From: Thelonectria olida
Lineage: Eukaryota; Ascomycota; Sordariomycetes; Hypocreales; Nectriaceae
Length of the DNA: 64,000 nucleotides
Reading direction: 5' to 3'
Assembly: GCA_020736575.1 (NCBI GenBank)
Contig: JAGPYM010000003.1
Location: 496,001 to 560,000 of the forward strand
Shown: piece after piece, positions 1-10,087 of the stretch
Layout of the letters: every line of letters begins with the position of its first letter
Position numbering within the stretch: the first letter of the stretch is position 1
Program-made: the position numbers and the translations under genes
The notes under the pieces: model-generated
What the model was told of the DNA's origin: nothing
What the model saw: only the letters and a program-made list of their open reading frames with translations
Database searches by the model: none

Positions 1-156
1 GCGTTTTCCGTCAAGGAATAGCATGCAAATGCATACATTCAGTCACATTAGGCATAAATCAGTAGATACACTAAATCATGATTCCATACACCATTACCAT
101 TACATTGAGTATCAGATCCCTTAGATGATTAACCCTTATTTTAACTCATGAATTGC

Positions 157-1243
157 TCAACTATCGTGGCTTGCTATTTCACTCTTCATGCAGACAACGC
201 CATCCCTCTCAACCAAGACATCCCACACCTTTCCACCCTCCGTCTCTTTCACACCCGCCGTCTTGATATGATATGTCTGTCCAGCGTACAGGGGAGACAT
301 TGCCCGGTAGGAAATGCTCCTCGGACCTTGTCCTTTTCCGTAAGCGTCCTTCCAGTAATCCAAGAGATTGATGAGATTCAACGGTCCGTGGACCACCAGA
401 CCCGGATGACCTTCCATGTCGCGCGTCCAAGGATCGTTGTAGTGAATCATGTGGCCGTTAAAGGTGAGGGCTGAGAATCTAAAGAGGCCAACCGGAGACC
501 ATCGCAACTCTCGAGTGAGGCCTACTGCGATCAGCTACGCTCTTCGAACCGACACATTACTCACCGTCTCCATTTTCAGCCACGTCTTTAATCGAAGAAG
601 GGCCTGGGGCTACGTCTTCAAGACGCCTGGGAGCCGGCGGCGGCGACTCCAGGTCAATCTCGGGGCGAAACACCCACGATCGCTGGTCGCTAAGAGCTAA
701 ACCATTGGGCCCCCAAAACTCCTTTTCGACTTGGACGAGGACCATCTCTCCAGCAGACCGACTCTTTTTCGCCGTCGCGCTCACCAGGCGAGTCCGCTCC
801 TCGACTTCATCGCCAACGCGCAGCAAGGCCCCGGTAGACGGCGCCGGCCACTCCATCTTTCCGCCCGCCCACATTCTCCTCGTAAACGGCGCCGACGCGT
901 TAAAGGTGCGGTCGGTTCCGTCGTCTCCGAGCTCCTGTTCTGTGCCGTTGGGCGTGAAATATACAAGATGATAGCCCTGCGGTACAGGAGTGCCGGCAAC
1001 GGGGGGGACCTCGGTGACGTCGGCTCCGTCGATGGATGTTTGACCCAGTGTCAGCGCCAGTTTCTGCAACTGATTTCCGTCAATGAACTGGCGTCGAATG
1101 ACTGACTTGTCGGCAAAGGTCTCCAAAAGATGGTTGGCAGCCTCGGAAGCAGTGGCCTTGAAGCGTCGTGATGATAGTGTGAAGCTTCGGCGCTGGACGA
1201 GCTGGAATAAGTGATGAACCGGGCGAAGCTTTGATTGCGTCAT
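157..1243 (-). CDS. HTD2 / mesaconyl-C4-CoA hydratase-like dehydratase, mitochondrial
   Basis: Two exons (1243-565 and 524 or 521-157) encode about 345 residues. The N-terminus MTQSKLRPVHHLFQLVQRR is basic and hydroxylated, as in a mitochondrial presequence. The middle part matches the FAS1-like dehydratase half of the family (motifs RRMWAGG and VPQGYH). The second exon carries the MaoC/hot-dog half (FNGHMIHYN, VHGPL). Known relatives hydrate or dehydrate 3-hydroxyacyl thioesters: yeast Htd2 in mitochondrial fatty acid synthesis, and bacterial mesaconyl-C4-CoA hydratase in C5 acyl-CoA pathways. The sequence cannot separate these roles. The acyl-CoA dehydrogenase and mitochondrial carrier nearby favour a catabolic role (inference). 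The intron is only 40 or 43 nt because the acceptor is a tandem CAG-TAG, both in frame. Confidence 0.85.
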
Positions 1244-1622
1244 CGTGGCCCTTTCAATTGAATTATCTGATGCTTCAGACAGGGTGATTCAAGGTTTATG
1301 AGAGTTCCGGTCAAGATACTTGGAGCTTTGTAGACAATCCTCTTGCACCAAAGCCGATGTAAGCTCCAGATGCCCGGATCGCCAGGTGGAGATGCCGGAG
1401 GTGGAGTAGACCTCAGCGGCCTTTCGGCTACTCAAACGCCAAGTAACCGAAGAAACCTCACGGGCTGTTTTGAGATCGGCCACTTACTACTCAAGCCCAT
1501 AACCAATCTGTACCAAGCCACAGGAGAAGTTGATCAACTATCTACCTCTCCAGACATGGAGTGTATACATAATGCTCATCTTTCATAATTACAGCTAACC
1601 ACGTTCATGCAATAAGAAACCG
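1244..1622. other. Intergenic region, presumed HTD2-like promoter
   Basis: No supportable coding sequence. It lies between the 5' end of the HTD2-like gene and the 3' end of the next minus-strand gene, so it should hold the promoter of the former and the 3' UTR of the latter. I see no distinctive motif. Confidence 0.5.
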
Positions 1623-2497
1623 TTATTGAAATGGACCTTGTCCATCCCTAAACACCTCATCGAACTGTTGTGGTTTGCCAACCTTGGCTTTGCAAACATC
1701 CTCATATTCCATCACTGGGACGCCCGTCTCCACTGTCAATCGAGAATTTACGAGGCTTGCGCTTCATCACTTCTGACGGAAACGCCTTGCATGCCACCGT
1801 TGTCTCGCCAATGGATACTTACCAAGCTCTGGCAGCTCCTCCGGAAGCTCCTGGTACTTCCTGGCAATGCTTCGAAGGTAAGGAAATACCAGGTGAGGTC
1901 CACCACTATTGGTTTCGTCCCTTGAGGCCATCCAGATGTGCATTTTTGTGGAAAACGATTGGGACGGCCTCAGTGTAAAAGTCAGCATGTAGAGGTACAT
2001 CACCCCAGTCGACTCCCTCTATGAAGATATTTTCACAACGGCATTTAGACGTTTCGAATAACTTCCGAGACACCCTTCAGCCGAACGGGCTTTATTCCGA
2101 GTCTGGAAGACACATTCCTAATATATTCCTCGTCATTCAGATGCAAAATATCCCCATCCTCTTCCTCAAGCACAGTGGGGATGGCCAGTTTCTGGGCGTA
2201 GTCTAGACCAACGTAGTACTCAAAGTTCTCTGGATCATCTTGCCCATTGCTTTCCATGAAACCCGCGTCGGCCCTGTTGGGTAGTTAGCGGAACTAGTTG
2301 TGCATCGCTTCTTGCTCGCCCAAAATCTCACCAAGAAGTTCCTGGTCGGAACATATGTTGGGGTGGACAGCGCGAAGTTGGCTCATTCTATCTTGGGCAC
2401 GACGCAAGTATCGCCTAAAATCTTCGGCAGTCCAGCCATGGTTCCCGAGTTGATGCCGCGCATCGCCGTCTTTCTGGCCAAGGCCAAAATGAGACAT
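1623..2497 (-). CDS. Hypothetical acidic protein, reading frame broken
   Basis: Not recognised. Four coding-like blocks lie in order on the minus strand: MSHFGLGQKDGDARHQ...EAMHN (from 2497), MESNGQDDPENFEYYVGLDY..., GVDWGDVPLHADFYTEAVPI..., and a final exon ending DEVFRDGQGPFQ with stop at 1623-1625. One clean 55-nt intron (donor GTGTCT, acceptor CATAG) joins blocks 2 and 3, and another (donor GTAAGT, acceptor GACAG) precedes the last exon. Two joins fail by one base: the GTGAGA...GCTAAC...ACAG intron near 2257-2315, and a run of three C at 1919-1921. Removing one base at 1919-1921 restores one continuous frame. It is a real gene with sequence errors or a young pseudogene. The product is hydrophilic, about 225 residues, with no signal peptide or membrane segment. 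Confidence 0.45.
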
Positions 2498-2652
2498 TGG
2501 GGTGGGCCGTGGAACAAACGAGAAACATGGCCAAGCAGAGAGAATGAAGGACATTTGAACCCCTCTCGTCGGCCCTATCCAGATCAGCACTCGGTAGTTG
2601 GTGATCTTAAATCTTGGTATGCGGCTGAGGCGGAATGCAGCGCATTGCTGGC

Positions 2653-4934
2653 TCACAGAGATCGGCCAAGAAAGTTGAGGCTTTCTGTTTGCAGCGGATC
2701 ATCCGCTTGAAAAACAAGCCCCAGATCGGCCAGACCATCCTCGCCCTCCCATGGCCCGTAGAGCATGTTGAAATATTGGTCCTCAAAGGCTTTGGTCTGC
2801 GCCTGCATCTGCGGCGTCGGAAAGTCGTATCGAGCGTCACCATCTATGGGAGTCTCGGTGGTAACCTGTGACGTGATGCGAGCTTCGTGCGTCGTCGTGC
2901 TGCCTTCTCTGGCCTGGGAACCGTGGAGTCGCTTCGCAATGGAAACGTCGAGATATTGGAGGAACAAGTCGAGCACGTTGTTGTTGATCCTCCAATACTT
3001 TTTAATCTCTTCTAGGCCTAAGAGACACATTTGAGCTCGGTGCTCTGCAATCCTCCGAGTGACGTCGACGCCTCTTTTGATGCTGATGGCGTGAATGCAA
3101 AGCGCGGCAAAAAGACTTGTAATTCTATTCCAGTTAGTATATTCTACTTGGCAGATGGGCGACTCACAAATGCATCTGCCCATAACGAAGTGTTCCCTGG
3201 GCCAGCATGTCTTCGGCGATTCGGCTGATCCGAGACGCCGCCATCACGGCGATTTGTCCGCTGTCATCCTTGTTCTGCTTGAGAAAGCTATGCCGATGGA
3301 TCAAGATCCGCACGTGGCTTAATCATTAGTAAGGCACATGTAGGGTGGTGCACGACCTACTTGTAGGCGAGATGTAGGAGATGCGACCATACAGAGGCAT
3401 TTCCGTCCTCGACGTCAGGTAAGCCTTGCTTCCAAGCTTCCAGCAAACGGTCGAGTTCTTTGACTTGTTCCGCAGTCGATGGCGGCCTTCCAGGTAGAAA
3501 CTGCACGTCAATGACTCGGCCGACTGGTTCGTTAGTAGACATTCATTTGGTGACAGAGTGACGTACGAATTCTAGCAATCTCGACCATCTTGATGGCATA
3601 GGTTATATGTTCCGGCTTACACGAACCAAAGGAAGCTTCGGCTACTTCAGACTCGAGATCCGAAGGACTGAGTGGCTCAATGTCACAGTCATCATCTCGT
3701 ATCCTACTGGGCAATCCTAGAGAAGCAGCTGCCTGGCGCTCGCGAACCTGTAATCATTAGCCGACGTCTAATTACGACGATATCTCTTACGTAGATGGAC
3801 CACCAAATCCTCCTCCTCAACCGGGCTCGATGAGAGTCTCTGGTCGTGAACCGTGCTCTGCTCGCATTAGCTAGCGTCTCAATTCAATGCAAGGCACTTA
3901 CGACCTGTGAAGTCCATATGACTCGGCTACTCCAATGACCACACCCAGCCAGTAGCGAACATCTCTCACATCCGACGGACCGCCACGCCAAAAGCTCATG
4001 AGAAACAGGGATTGGATCAGAGTAATCTCATCCTTTTCCCAGTCGGCATGAAATAAAAGCCGGGCTCGCGTGTACAATAGCGACTTGGCTTCGGAGCGGT
4101 CCTTGAATCCCATGGAGACGATGGTGTCATGGTCACAGTATGTCGCGCCGATAAAGAGCATGGACTGAAGCAAGAGATACGAGACATCATGGCTTGCAAG
4201 TCGGCGGGTGAAATCAGCCCTATCCAAGATGGGAAAACACGGATGGAACCAGTCGAAATATGCGTGGAGAGCAGGGACATATGTGTGCAGGTCTGGCAGT
4301 GTCAAGGCCCCTTCGTCGCAAAGGTATCGTGCTGTCCCCGAACTCACACGGTCACAACTCACGGTCGAAGCACCCTCAATGGACTGGGGTGTGCTGGTTA
4401 TGGGGAACAAGAGCCTCGCTTTCTGCTTGGTGGCGTTTGGGTCGCCGATCTGATTCGACTCCTCGCCCTGCGGACGACCGGGCACTAGAGTAAGAAAGTT
4501 GGACTCTCCGAAGAACAAGGAGCCGGGAGCCGCAGGGTCGGTTGCCGGTGAGGGTGTTCTAGCCGGGAGTGTGTCTTCTGATACGTGTCTGTCTGCTGGG
4601 GGGTCAATGGCCGGTGTTGACGAGCCGGCATGGTCCCCGGTTGTATCTGTCGTGGTGGATTGATCCTTGCGCCGAGACTTGCGAGGGTATCTAGCAGGTA
4701 TCAGACCGTATATTCAGCAAGAGGATTCGATAATACTCGCCTCCCTCGTCTCGATGGAAGCACTTCGCACTTTGCTCCTGAGCTCTGGCAATTGGAGCAC
4801 GGATTCGCCTCAGTCACGTTGCACCTCACCCTTCTGGCATTGCACTCGCGACAGGCATGTTTCGCCCGAACCCGTTTTAAAGTCGCCGAAGGACTGTGCT
4901 CGCCGGCATCTGATGGCGGGTTTGATGGGGGCAT
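2653..4934 (-). CDS. Zn2Cys6 fungal transcription factor with fungal_trans domain
   Basis: Seven exons: 4934-4737, 4677-3902, 3857-3791, 3747-3567, 3523-3361, 3317-3168 and 3124-2653. Introns are 43-59 nt. Exon 1 encodes the binuclear zinc cluster (ACRECNARRVRCNVTEANPC) followed by a basic linker. The rest is the fungal_trans region (PF04082 type): the WFHPCFPILDRADF motif, then the joined motif LRRRIWWSIYVRERQAAASL assembled across three exons, then helical C-terminal parts (AYNHVRILIHRHSF). Such proteins bind CGG half-sites as nuclear activators, and the arrangement resembles the cutinase/fatty-acid regulators of the CTF1/Far group, although I cannot assign it firmly. Its place between two acyl-CoA enzyme genes suggests a pathway-specific regulator (inference). 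The first intron uses an AAG acceptor, so that junction is the least certain. Confidence 0.88.
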
Positions 4935-5314
4935 TTCTTCTGCTGGGCGCGTAAATGAGATGTCGGTTTCTTGAGGGAGAAGTTGGCGACGTGCCGCTTA
5001 TATGCTTGGGAAGCCGGGAAAGGATGGCGACGGGGATCCACTTTTCACCGGGACAAGTAACCGACACTACGCGGAAGGAACCAATTGATACTATCCGTAC
5101 CTTCCTTCATAGAACAAGCTGATAGTGTTCCGAAGGCGTCTTATTTGTTGTAGGTAATCACTTGCTATTTCCAAGCCGCCGTCTAGTTTACAGTACATGT
5201 AGGTTAGTAGCATGTAAGGGGGCCCGGCCAAAACCATGTACGCCAGACCTACACCTACAACACAAGAACGCAACATCTCTATATCCGTCAAATTATCATA
5301 TGCCCAGACAGTGT
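4935..5314. other. Intergenic region upstream of the regulator
   Basis: Contains the promoter of the Zn2Cys6 gene and the 3' UTR of the acyl-CoA dehydrogenase gene. The open frames here lie out of frame with the neighbouring genes and show no domain signature. Confidence 0.5.
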
Positions 5315-6625
5315 CTAGTAACTCCTCGGAAGCCCAAGCACCTTCTCCCCGACAAAGTTCAAAATCATCTCCCGACTCACCGGCGCAATCCGCGGCACCA
5401 GACACTCCCTAAACCACCTCTCAACGTCATACTCCATCGCATATCCCATTCCCCCATGCGTCAGAACCGCCCTCTCGCACGCCGTAAACGCTGCCTCTGC
5501 AGCCATGTACTTTGCGCTGTTCGCCGCAATCCCAACCTCGTCCTGCCGCGTCGTCGAGTCCGTCCTGCTCATGTCGTACAGTCTCGCAGCGTGGTACGTC
5601 GCGAGCTTGGCCGCCTCCAACTTCATGTACGCGTCCGCTAGCGGATGTGCAATGCCTTGGTTCATGCCGATGGGGCGCTGGAAGACGACGCGCTCGCGGG
5701 CGTATTCGCTGGCTTTCTTCAGCGCCGCGTAGCCGAGCCCGAGAGCTTCACCGGCGAGCAGACATCGCTCGGCGTTCATGCCGTGAAGAATCATCTTGAA
5801 GCCCTTGCCCTCTTCGCCGACCAGAGAGCTGGCGGGGATTTGGTAGTTGTCAAAGAAGACCTCGTTTGCGTCCACGGCGCGGCCGCCCATCTTCTTAATC
5901 TTCCTCATATCGAGACCCGGCTGGTCTCGGTCCAGGTCGATGGAAAATAACGACAGTCCCTCGCTAGGCTTCTTGACTTGTTCGATGGGTGTAGTTCGTG
6001 CTAATAGAATCATCTTGGATGCGACTTGAGCACAGGTGATCCATATCTTCTGTCCAGTCACACTGTACGAGCCATCCGAGTTCTTCTTGGCGGTTGTCGC
6101 CAGACGGAGGGTATCGAGGCCTGCGTTGGGTTCCGTAACGCCAAAGCATACACGCCACTTTCCCGAGACAATGTTTGGGATTGTCGTCTCCAGCTGCTCT
6201 CGAGATCCAAACTTTGCAAGAGGCTGCGTGGCATAGACGTTGGCGTGAATCGACTGAGCGCCCGCCATGCCAGCTCCCGACTCGGTGATGGTCTGCATCA
6301 TCATAGTGGCCTCGGAGATGCCGAGTCCAGAGCCTCCCATTGATTCTGGAAGCGCAATTCCCAACCATCCTGCATCTGCCAGCGCGCGGTGGAATTCTTT
6401 GGGGTCCTTTTCCTCCTGGTCGTGTTCTTGCCAGTAGGTATTGGGAAACTCTGCGCAGACCTGGCTCACGGCGTCTCTCACCATCAATTGGTTCTCTGTG
6501 AAGCCAGCGAGTCCCATGAGCTGTCTTGAGCTGGTCGTTGAGAAGTGTTTCCGTGCAGCTAATCGGCCAGAAGTGAGAGCCGGACGGCTCAATCGCAAGA
6601 ACGCATTCATCGCTGGAGCAGGCAT
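5315..6625 (-). CDS. Mitochondrial acyl-CoA dehydrogenase
   Basis: Single exon, 436 residues, the usual length for the four-helix/FAD acyl-CoA dehydrogenase family including a presequence. The N-terminus (MPAPAMNAFLRLSRPALTS...FSTTSSRQ) is a typical matrix targeting sequence; translation may start at the first or second Met. Visible family features are the N-terminal helical domain, the FAD/substrate motif GVTEPNAGLDT, the middle-domain ITCAQVASKMILLART, and the C-terminal THGGMGYAMEYDVERWFRE. It should oxidise a short or branched acyl-CoA in the matrix and pass electrons to ETF. It is divergently transcribed from the mitochondrial carrier. Substrate is not readable from sequence alone. Confidence 0.93.
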   Translation of the reverse strand: MPAPAMNAFLRLSRPALTSGRLAARKHFSTTSSRQLMGLAGFTENQLMVRDAVSQVCAEFPNTYWQEHDQEEKDPKEFHRALADAGWLGIALPESMGGSGLGISEATMMMQTITESGAGMAGAQSIHANVYATQPLAKFGSREQLETTIPNIVSGKWRVCFGVTEPNAGLDTLRLATTAKKNSDGSYSVTGQKIWITCAQVASKMILLARTTPIEQVKKPSEGLSLFSIDLDRDQPGLDMRKIKKMGGRAVDANEVFFDNYQIPASSLVGEEGKGFKMILHGMNAERCLLAGEALGLGYAALKKASEYARERVVFQRPIGMNQGIAHPLADAYMKLEAAKLATYHAARLYDMSRTDSTTRQDEVGIAANSAKYMAAEAAFTACERAVLTHGGMGYAMEYDVERWFRECLVPRIAPVSREMILNFVGEKVLGLPRSY

Positions 6626-6740
6626 GAGTAAAGACTAGATTGACGAAGATGTCATGAGTTTTCCATCAGGTTGAAGATGTTCATATATTTCATCAGATTG
6701 TTCTCCACCGAGACTTGCAAGGTGCATCTCCATCCACAGA

Positions 6741-6975
6741 GCAAGGTTGGTCGGCGGGGTATATAGCCGACTTTGTCAGACATTGTATTCCATGAAGCCG
6801 AGTCATCCAATCGCCGAATACCCATGCTCCGACTCTGAATTAAATCGCCGCATTCCATACAATCGGCGGCAACCACCACTCAGTTTAGTATGTGAAATTC
6901 TCATACTGAGCAATATCCACCGTTACAGTGATCCGAGGACCTCGCGGGAATCGGTATAGTATCGCCGACTACACA
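6741..6975. promoter_or_regulatory. Divergent promoter with repeated CGG/CCG half-sites
   Basis: The 457-bp gap between the acyl-CoA dehydrogenase and carrier genes holds many CCG/CGG motifs: two AATCGCCG copies, ATCGCCGACT, AGCCGACT, and two inverted arrangements. The inverted ones are TCGGC-N10-GCCGA near 6750 and CGCCG-N13-CGGCG near 6850. Zn2Cys6 proteins bind paired CGG triplets, and one is encoded next door, so co-regulation is plausible but unproven. Confidence 0.45.
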
Positions 6976-7082
6976 GGCATCTTAGCAGTAAATCGACATT
7001 CAGCTACTTGTGCCTTTTCCATTCTTTAACTAGAATTAATATCGTCTCAGAGTCGTCATGTTCAGAAGACTTCATTATTCCT

Positions 7083-8155
7083 ATGTCGGGATACAAACCC
7101 GAAATGTCGGAACACAGGCATGACTTCCCGACCTCACTCCAGCCACTTCCGACAACAGCTTCGCCCAGCGTCATTGAGTATCCCAAATGGTTTGGCGGTT
7201 CTGCCTCTTGTCTTGCCGTGACCATTTCTCACCCGCTAGACTTGGGTATTATACTCGCCCCCCACCAAGGGCCAGAACTGACCATCTCGCAGTGAAAGTT
7301 CGGCTTCAAGCGACCTCATTGTCGGAACGAAAGAATGCGTTGGAAACTGTGCTCCAGATCGTGCGGACTGAAGGGCCGTTGGGACTCTATCGGGGTGTGA
7401 GTAATAGATCGGGAAGCCGTGCCAAATACTAACGTGGCCTGCAGCTATCGGCAGGGTTGCTAAGACAGTGTAAGTCACCTTTGAGTATCAGCCAATTCAT
7501 CTAATCGGCCCAAGTAACATACGGCTCGACGAGATTCGCGATATATGAATCTCTCAAAGAGCACGCCGCACGCCGAAACAGCCCCGTACCGATGACCGTC
7601 CTTCTCCCCGCCTCGATATCCTCGGGAGCGTTCGCCGCCATCATAGGCAACCCTGCAGACATTGCCAACGTCCGCATGCAAAATGACAAGTCCCTCCCTC
7701 CGCACCAGCGCCACAACTACCGAAACGTGGTAGATGTCCTGGTTCGAATTGCCCGGCAAGACGGACTCGGAGGGCTGTTCCGGGGCGTCTTACCTAATTG
7801 CATTCGAGCAGGCGCCATGACCGGTTGTCAGCTTGGATCTTACGACGGAATTAAACAGGCCTTGATCAGAGACGCGGGGTTGGTTGATGGTGCTCCAACC
7901 CAACTCCTGTCCTCCCTCCTTGCTGGCTTCGTCGCCACTACCATCTGCAGCCCAATCGACGTAATCAAGACAAGATGCATGAGTCAGGCCGGAAGCGTCT
8001 CCATGCTGAGCATGGTCACACAACTTACTCGGTCGGAGGGGTTGGGTTGGGCATTCAGAGGTTGGCTTCCAAGTTTTGCCAGACTGGCGCCGCACACTGC
8101 TGCAACACTTCTTCTATTAGAGCAGCACCGGAAGTTGTATAACATGTACAGATAG
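7083..8155 (+). CDS. Mitochondrial carrier, dicarboxylate-carrier type
   Basis: Four exons: 7083-7245, 7293 onward, a 25-nt exon encoding LSAGLLRQ near 7444, and a long last exon from about 7516. Three mitochondrial carrier repeats are visible. Signature motifs are HPLDLVKVRLQ in repeat 1, NPADIANVRMQND in repeat 2 and SPIDVIKTRCMSQ in repeat 3, and each is followed by the G-(L/W)-x-RG element (LYRG, LFRGVLPN, AFRGWLPS). Six transmembrane helices are expected in the inner membrane. The RQLTYGSTRFAIYE segment after repeat 1 is characteristic of dicarboxylate/2-oxoglutarate carriers such as Dic1. It probably exchanges a dicarboxylate or related acid, which fits the neighbouring acyl-CoA enzymes. 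The start ATG at 7083 begins MSGYKPEMSEH; another ATG at 7104 is in frame. Confidence 0.88.
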
Positions 8156-8283
8156 ATTCATGGAGATGTATTCCGCCGCAGCTATACGTTCTGCACCGAT
8201 CTCTTTTGTGGCATATACTCAATAGAACGTAGACAGCTTGTGATGTTCATACCGGTCCGAAATCTCCCAGACCCCAAATCGAA

Positions 8284-10087
8284 TCAAATCTTCTTCAACT
8301 TGACATAGGAGTATCTAGGCAGATTCACCAGTTTCTCCGCAATTTCATCACTATTGAGATCTCCCAGTTCCTCAAAGTCGAAGTTCCAGATCAGAAGCGT
8401 CATGAGCACCCTCATCTCCAAAATGGCCAGTTTCTTGCCAAAGCACTGGCGAGGCCCGGTAGAAAAGGCCAAGTTTGGGCCAGCCTTGGGACAGAATACC
8501 TCTTTCAAGGTTCCGCTGGCGTCTTCTTCCTGTTTGAGCCACCGTTCCGGCCTGTATTGGTCAATATCGTCGCCCCAGGCTGGTACACGGTCCTTGTCTT
8601 TTTGACAGGCAGTTGTTCTGGCATGTTCGGGAACTATCACAGCCGTTTCGGTCAGCGATGGGCCGGTCAATGGAAGCATCACATTGACCCCTTTCGGAAT
8701 TGGATAGCCCAGTATCTGAGTGTCGCACAGAGCAGTCCGTACAATGAGTGTGGCTACTGAGGCGTATCTTGTGGTTTCTTCGATGACAGAGTCCAGATAT
8801 GGGATCGAAGCCGCGGTGATTTCTTGGATAGTTGGCCAGCGCCCTTTGCTGAATGCCGCCGAATGTGCTTGACGCAGTTCAAGGCGTAGGCGTTTTTGGA
8901 CAGGTTGATGGCGTGACATGTATTTCACCCACCATGACATAGTTGTGGCAGTAGTGTCGTGGCCACCAAGAAGGTATCCGATGAGCTGCCAACTGTTAGA
9001 AGTTGGGCGAGAAGTTTGATTCGGTACCTACTTCGTCTCTGATGATGGGAGAGTAAAAGTTTGGTTTTCGGCGGGCTTTCTTGGCCGCACACATTTCTCT
9101 CCACAGCAGCTGATCGAGAGCGCATTCTTGACTGAATGCCTTTCCTTCTTGCAGCCTTTTCACACTCTTTGCAGTTTGACGATGGACCAAGCGCCGACGA
9201 TACCACCAAGCCCTTGCATGCTTCGGCCTAAGCATTGCGAAGTGTTGGCTGATTGATGGGAATGGACTGCTCTGGGCAATCGCAATCATATCGGACAGGT
9301 TAAGCAAGGCAGTGACTTCTGGGATAGCTGGTGCGTTGGGGAAATGGACTGGGTCATCGATGTCGGTGACACAAGGGTCGAAGGATCGGAGGTAAGCTAT
9401 CTCACTTCGTAGTGTCTCGTTGTCCTCGTCCAGTCCAAAAGCGACGCTGCATATGATGTCAAGAGTTGCCAAGTGAAGGTCATGGCCAGCGTCAAACGGT
9501 CGCCCACGTCCCCTTTCGATCTTCAGGCCCCAGAGTCCAATTAAGGATTTAGCCCCGTCATACAGCCGAGGAGCTGATATCTAGTCGGGTCAATACATTG
9601 TAGATTATTAAGGAGTCAACACTACCTCGTTCAGGAACGCTGGTGACATCAGCCCTTTGAGGAGTTCCTTGTGTTGCTTGTATCGCGGATCCCTCGATTC
9701 CAGTGTCATGTGGAAATTGGGAGCAGTCAAGCCGATGCATTCTTTGTTCCTGGTCCCTCGGTCAAACTCTTTCAGCCGGCGCGAGCAAATATCAACAACT
9801 TCGCGGTAGTCGCTCACAACTACCGTAGGTTTGTCGAAAGGATGGATGAAGAGCTGAGCCAGAGGTGAGTTGTGTAGCTTTGGCTGGCTCCATATCCACG
9901 TTCGTCTGTAGGGTGCATTTTTGACATCCAAAAGGTCTCCTAGGAATCGAGAGGCCGAGTGAGAGTTGTAGGGAATCTTTGGGATCGGGTCGGGTCTGAT
10001 CTGAATCCGATAGCGACGGAGAAGAGTGAGTATGCTGAGGAATACAGCCAATAGGAAGCACACGACTGGTCCAACAAAAGCAGACAT
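8284..10087 (-). CDS. Cytochrome P450 monooxygenase
   Basis: Three exons with introns of about 45 nt near 9580 and 9025, about 570 residues. The chosen start gives MSAFVGPVVCFLLAVFLSIL, an N-terminal membrane anchor, followed by the basic/proline hinge RIQIRPDPIPKIPYN. The I-helix oxygen-binding motif GGHDTTA, the K-helix ExxR (EETTR), the PERF-like DIDQYRPERWL and the heme loop FSTGPRQCFGKKLA with the axial cysteine are all present, so the enzyme should be intact and ER-bound. It resembles secondary-metabolism P450s, but no substrate can be named. The same frame stays open without a stop for 345 bases upstream of this start, and that stretch reads as coding (see separate entry). The true gene may therefore be longer. 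Confidence 0.85.

Noticed and set aside
5091..5405. Minus-strand frame of 104 codons overlapping the 3' end of the acyl-CoA dehydrogenase gene
   Set aside because: Overlaps a well-supported gene in another frame and has no recognisable feature.
6933..6938. CCGAGG, matching the CCTCGG site of Far/CTF1 fatty-acid regulators
   Set aside because: A single six-base match is expected by chance every 2 kb; not listed as a site although it lies in a fitting promoter.
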